Positions 61,226 through 64,000 of a DNA stretch of 64,000 nt are shown here, piece after piece. The translations under genes and the position numbers were made by a program. The notes under the pieces are model-generated. The model was given only the letters and a program-made list of their open reading frames with translations. It was not told the DNA's origin and searched no databases. Within the stretch, counting starts at the first letter, position 1. Every line of letters begins with the position of its first letter. The DNA comes from Longimicrobiales bacterium (GTDB lineage Bacteria; Gemmatimonadota; Gemmatimonadetes; Longimicrobiales; Gaopeijiaceae), in assembly GCA_029245345.1 (NCBI GenBank), contig JAQWPM010000012.1, positions 496,001-560,000 on the forward strand, read 5' to 3'.

Positions 61226-61930
61226 TTGCCCTCAAACGACGATTCCCGATTCTGGGTGTTGAGCGAAGCACTCGCGTCCTACGCCAGTGATGCGCAAGAT
61301 CCGCCCATTCAGGAAGGCGACCGGCTACAGGCCGCAGTTTCGTTGGTATTAAGAGCCAGGCCAAATCTCGAGGTTCTTCTCATCAAGCGCGCCAAGTCCG
61401 AGCGTGACCCGTGGTCCGGGCACATGGCCCTACCTGGCGGCCGCCGCGACTACGATGACATGGACATCGTCGACACCGCGATGAGGGAGGCCATGGAGGA
61501 AGTCGGCCTCGATCTCAAACTCCTCGGCAGGACGCTGGGCCGACTCGACGATGTAGCACCATCGTCTCCTCACCTACCGACCCTGACGATCACTCCCTTC
61601 GTCTTCGGCATCGGCGCCCTGGCCACAGCCCACGTCGCCAGCTACGAGGTCGCAGAGGTGTTCTGGGTCCCCATAGACGAACTCCGAGACCCCGTAGCAC
61701 TCTCCACGGTCGAAATCCTACTCCCGAGCGGCCCCCGAGACTTCCCCTGCTACCGGATCGCCGGAGAGGTCGTCTGGGGTCTCACCTTCCGGATAATCAC
61801 CCAGTTCTTAGAGATCTATCCCCATCTCGAACTGGAAAAAACAGCAGCCGCCACCCGCTCCACAATCAAGGGCGGCAACCCACCCGACCATCAGAGCCCC
61901 CCCGCCGCCGAGAAGGAACCACGCGCCTAA
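61226..61930 (+). CDS. Nudix hydrolase, CoA-pyrophosphatase type
   Basis: 234 residues from TTG 61226. The Nudix box is of the CoA-diphosphatase form (PGGRRDYDDMDIVDTAMREA, MEEVGL), with the preceding LLIKRAKSERDPWSGHMALP block typical of that subgroup. It probably hydrolyses CoA or related dinucleotides. The last 30 residues (STIKGGNPPDHQSPPAAEKE) are disordered and run into the repeat region downstream. Confidence 0.82.
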   Translation: MPSNDDSRFWVLSEALASYASDAQDPPIQEGDRLQAAVSLVLRARPNLEVLLIKRAKSERDPWSGHMALPGGRRDYDDMDIVDTAMREAMEEVGLDLKLLGRTLGRLDDVAPSSPHLPTLTITPFVFGIGALATAHVASYEVAEVFWVPIDELRDPVALSTVEILLPSGPRDFPCYRIAGEVVWGLTFRIITQFLEIYPHLELEKTAAATRSTIKGGNPPDHQSPPAAEKEPRA

Positions 61931-62027
61931 CCCCCGCGATGCGCCAGCGAGCCCGATAGCGATGCGAAGCGAGCACCCCCCGCGATGCGCCAGCGAGCCC
62001 GGTAGCGATGCGAAGCGAGCACCCCCC
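61931..62027. repeat. 46-bp tandem direct repeat, two copies plus a stub
   Basis: Copies at 61931-61976 and 61977-62022 differ at one base (A/G at offset 26), followed by the first six bases of a third copy. Each copy also contains a GCGATGCG..AGCGAGC motif twice in degenerate form. The array begins one base after the Nudix stop codon. Too few copies and too GC-regular for CRISPR. Confidence 0.85.
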
Positions 62028-62068
62028 GTGACCCCCCAAGAAACGACCGCGGAATCCAACGCTACCCG

Positions 62069-62234
62069 TCCGGATACAGCGCGTCGAAGGCCTCCGCGCT
62101 AGGCTCGAGGCCTTGGCCTCGGAGCGAAGCGGACAACGAACTAAGCCCCCCGCCCCAAGTCACCAGACCCCCGGACAACCGAAAGCCCCCGCGCAGCGCC
62201 CTAGCGCGGAGGCCTTCGACCTGCTGTATCCGGA
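62069..62234. repeat. Element of about 166 bp bounded by 35-bp inverted repeats
   Basis: Left arm 62069-62103 and right arm 62200-62234 are reverse complements at 33 of 35 positions. The 96-base interior holds a small perfect palindrome (CGAGGCC..GGCCTCG, 62106-62121) and two direct copies of a CGGACAAC..GAA..AGCCCCC motif. It ends 12 bases before the stop of the convergent lipoprotein gene. It may be a non-autonomous mobile element (MITE/REP-like) or a large bidirectional terminator. No target-site duplication or coding frame is evident. Confidence 0.8.
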
Positions 62235-62246
62235 GAACCCCGCCTG

Positions 62247-63329
62247 CTAGTTAATCCAGTCTGCGATAAAGATGTTCGTATCCGAATTTCCGCCGTTATT
62301 CCTGTTCGAAGCCAACACCAACTGCGTCCCGTCAGGCGAGAACACCGGGAACCCATCAAACTCCGCCGAATGCGTGATCTGCTCGAGCCCGGTCCCGTCC
62401 AGGTTGATCATGAAGATGTCGAACTCACGGCCGCTCTCGTCCTGGTGGTTCGAGCTGAATAGGATCCTGTCGCCGTCCGGGTGCCAGTAGGGAGCAAAGT
62501 TTGCTCCGCCGACATTCGTGACCTGACGTTGGTTGGATCCGTCGGCGTCCATCACGAAGATCTCGAGCTCTCCGGGGCGAAGCAGCCCCTCAGCCAACAA
62601 GCCTTGGTAGTCCGCGAGTTCCTCCCCTTCAGGGTAACTCGCCCGCCAAATGATCTGAGAGCCATCTGGCGAGAAAAAGGCGCCGCCGTCATAGCCCGGA
62701 CGATCCGTGAGTCGGCGCACATCAGACCCGTCCAAGTTCATCGAATACAGCTCGAGGTCACCGTCACGCATGCTCGTGAAAACCACCTTGTCCCCGGCCG
62801 GCGACACGGTCGCCTCTGCGTCATATCCGTCGGTATCCGTCAGCTGACGAAGGTCGGAGCCGTCAACATTCGCGATGAAGACGTCGTAGGACGGATAGAT
62901 CGGCCAGACGTACCCCATCGTGAAATCCGGTTCGACCGGGCAGGATGCGTCATGATGGTGCGTGGATGAGTAGACGATCTGCTCGCCCGACGGATAGAAG
63001 TACGAGCAGGTGGTACGTCCTTCGCCCGTGCTGACCATCTCCGACTCACCACTGGCCATTTCCATGATGAAGATCTGGTCGCACTCCAGATCGTCCTTCT
63101 TGGCCTGATAGATCAGAGCAGATCCGTCGAACGCCCAATAGGCCTCGGCGTTTTGACCACCGTGGGTGAGCTGTCGAAGATTACTGAAGTGGGTCTCGCC
63201 GGCCACAATCAGATTGGGAGCCGCCGCGGCGGATTCGGTCGCCGCCTCCGGTGCCTCTTCGCCAGCACAGGCGGAAGCAATGAGGGCGAAGATCGCTATG
63301 AAGAGAGATCGATGGTTCACGAAGCGCAT
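62247..63329 (-). CDS. TolB-like (PD40) propeller lipoprotein
   Basis: 360 residues. A lipoprotein signal (MRFVNHRSLFIAIFALIASA, C at residue 21) is followed by an Ala/Glu-rich linker and six PD40 blades. Typical blades are YDVFIANVDGSDLRQLTDTD, LELYSMNLDGSDVRRLTDRP, EIFVMDADGSNQRQVTN, FDIFMINLDGTGLEQITH and FSPDGTQLVLASNR. Blades alternate 'SPDG' and 'MDADGS' turns as in TolB. Without the TolB N-terminal domain it is more likely a stand-alone periplasmic propeller than the Tol-Pal component. Confidence 0.85.
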   Translation of the reverse strand: MRFVNHRSLFIAIFALIASACAGEEAPEAATESAAAAPNLIVAGETHFSNLRQLTHGGQNAEAYWAFDGSALIYQAKKDDLECDQIFIMEMASGESEMVSTGEGRTTCSYFYPSGEQIVYSSTHHHDASCPVEPDFTMGYVWPIYPSYDVFIANVDGSDLRQLTDTDGYDAEATVSPAGDKVVFTSMRDGDLELYSMNLDGSDVRRLTDRPGYDGGAFFSPDGSQIIWRASYPEGEELADYQGLLAEGLLRPGELEIFVMDADGSNQRQVTNVGGANFAPYWHPDGDRILFSSNHQDESGREFDIFMINLDGTGLEQITHSAEFDGFPVFSPDGTQLVLASNRNNGGNSDTNIFIADWIN

Positions 63330-63650
63330 CCTTCTGTAAAAAGCTATGAAATCGTTTATCCGTTCAGCCGCATGGGGCCTTCCGTTCCTTACTCATGGCC
63401 GGCTCCGCTTCGGGTCAAAGCAACTGCCCGAGCAGAGTCGGCCCCAATAATCTGACCCCTCAGCCGATGTGGCACATCCGGGTTCTTGCGGATGCCGTCT
63501 CGAGGGACGTGAGGTCGGATCGAGAGGCGCTCGGTGCGCCGCTGACGATATCGCCCCCGAGTTCACACAACTCACTGTGGGTATCCTGAGGCGACTACCC
63601 GAAGAGGGCTTACTTACCCGCGTCCCGCCAGAGGCTCCCAGGAGATAAGG
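63330..63650. other. Intergenic region with no recognisable gene
   Basis: 320 bases between gyrA and the TolB-like lipoprotein gene. A short plus-strand frame ending near 63648 (FTQLTVGILRRLPEEGLLTR) looks helical but has no start and no family I recognise; it may be the tail of a lost gene. The region should contain the lipoprotein promoter, which I could not pinpoint. Confidence 0.4.
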
Positions 63651-64000
63651 TTAGCCGAGAAGGTCCAGCTGACCCTCGTTCTCTTCTTCGCCGACATCGT
63701 CGCGCGCGGGAGCCCCACCCCGTCCGGACGCCCGTGTAACCTCGACGACCCGGTCACCCTCGGGGATCGCTACCATGCTCTTTCCTTGGGTCCGGCGCCC
63801 CTGCACAGGTACCGAGTCGGCAGCCGCACGGGTGACCTGCCCGCCGGCTGTAATGATCATGACCTCGTCGGCCTCCATGACCTCCAAGGCGCAAACGATG
63901 GGTGACACATCACCCGACGTTGGCGTGAACAGGTTGCCCATGCCGCCCCGGTTCTGGAGTGGAAAGTCGTCGATCGGCGTGCGCTTGCCCAAACCGTCCT
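63651..64000 (-). CDS. gyrA: DNA gyrase subunit A, C-terminal end (5' part outside window)
   Basis: About 116 codons of the C-terminal beta-pinwheel of GyrA, open to the right edge. Recognisable blade and tail: GLGKRTPIDDFPLQNRGGMG, VMEADEVMIITAGGQVTRA, VPVQGRRTQGKSMVAI, GDRVVEVTRA, then a Glu-rich acidic tail (DDVGEEENEGQLDLLG) typical of GyrA ends. The gene continues beyond base 64000. ParC cannot be fully excluded from this fragment alone. Confidence 0.88.
   Translation of the reverse strand, partial: DGLGKRTPIDDFPLQNRGGMGNLFTPTSGDVSPIVCALEVMEADEVMIITAGGQVTRAAADSVPVQGRRTQGKSMVAIPEGDRVVEVTRASGRGGAPARDDVGEEENEGQLDLLG

Noticed and set aside
61931-62027. Possible CRISPR array
   Set aside because: The repeat is a direct tandem duplication without spacers, only two copies, and no cas genes are present.

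Overview
The window is high-GC, densely coded bacterial DNA whose gene families recur together in Gemmatimonadota-like genomes: DUF5916 outer-membrane proteins, Asp-box (VPS10/sortilin-type) propeller hydrolases, PknB-type kinases with TolB-like propellers, MacB/FtsX-type permeases, DUF2911 lipoproteins, and a DUF4159/MoxR/DUF58/BatA/DUF4175 locus. The phylum is inferred from gene content only; the window holds no rRNA or other marker that would settle it. Signal peptides, lipoboxes and outer-membrane-type proteins point to a diderm envelope. TTG and GTG starts are frequent, and many genes overlap by 1-4 bases (ATGA, GTGA, TGATG).

Layout. 1-6.35 kb (minus): an NHLM-type peptide export cassette (HlyD-like adaptor, C39 peptidase-ABC, second ABC running off the left edge). 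6.5-12.1 kb: a region of decay (truncated Ser/Thr kinase, propeller relic, MazEF pair fused by deletion, frameshifted small ORF) around an intact flavin monooxygenase and a DUF5916 protein. 12.15-27.53 kb (plus): a nine-gene, translationally coupled locus with two DUF4159 proteins, two large VWA membrane proteins, a caspase-fold protein without its cysteine, a TPR gluzincin peptidase, MoxR, DUF58 and a DUF4175 coiled-coil protein. 27.6-31.1 kb: receiver protein, broken ArsR/SRPBCC pair, EttA, permease relic. 31.2-40.7 kb: a kinase-M23-aminotransferase triple fusion, an Asp-box propeller, an alpha/beta hydrolase, a polytopic membrane protein and a small outer-membrane protein.

40.8-47.4 kb (minus) is an iron block: FeoA-FeoB with a Fur-like palindrome, MscS, then a second FeoB behind a membrane-anchored DtxR-FeoA regulator with its own DtxR-like palindrome. 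47.5-64 kb is mostly housekeeping: GuaA, a ZIP-like protein, relics of a secretion ATPase and of a DUF2911 lipoprotein, two PLP enzymes, QueG, a GT2, MazG, a quinone oxidoreductase, proline dehydrogenase, QueE, a CoA-type Nudix hydrolase, a repeat-rich convergent intergenic region, a TolB-like lipoprotein and the C-terminus of GyrA.

Best candidates for something new: the nine-gene DUF4159/VWA/pseudo-caspase/MoxR locus, which looks like an envelope AAA+/VWA machine with proteolysis-related parts; the 1017-residue kinase-M23-phospholyase fusion; the two differently regulated Feo systems; and a roughly 166 bp element bounded by 35 bp inverted repeats at 62.1 kb. No CRISPR array, tRNA, rRNA or transposase was found.
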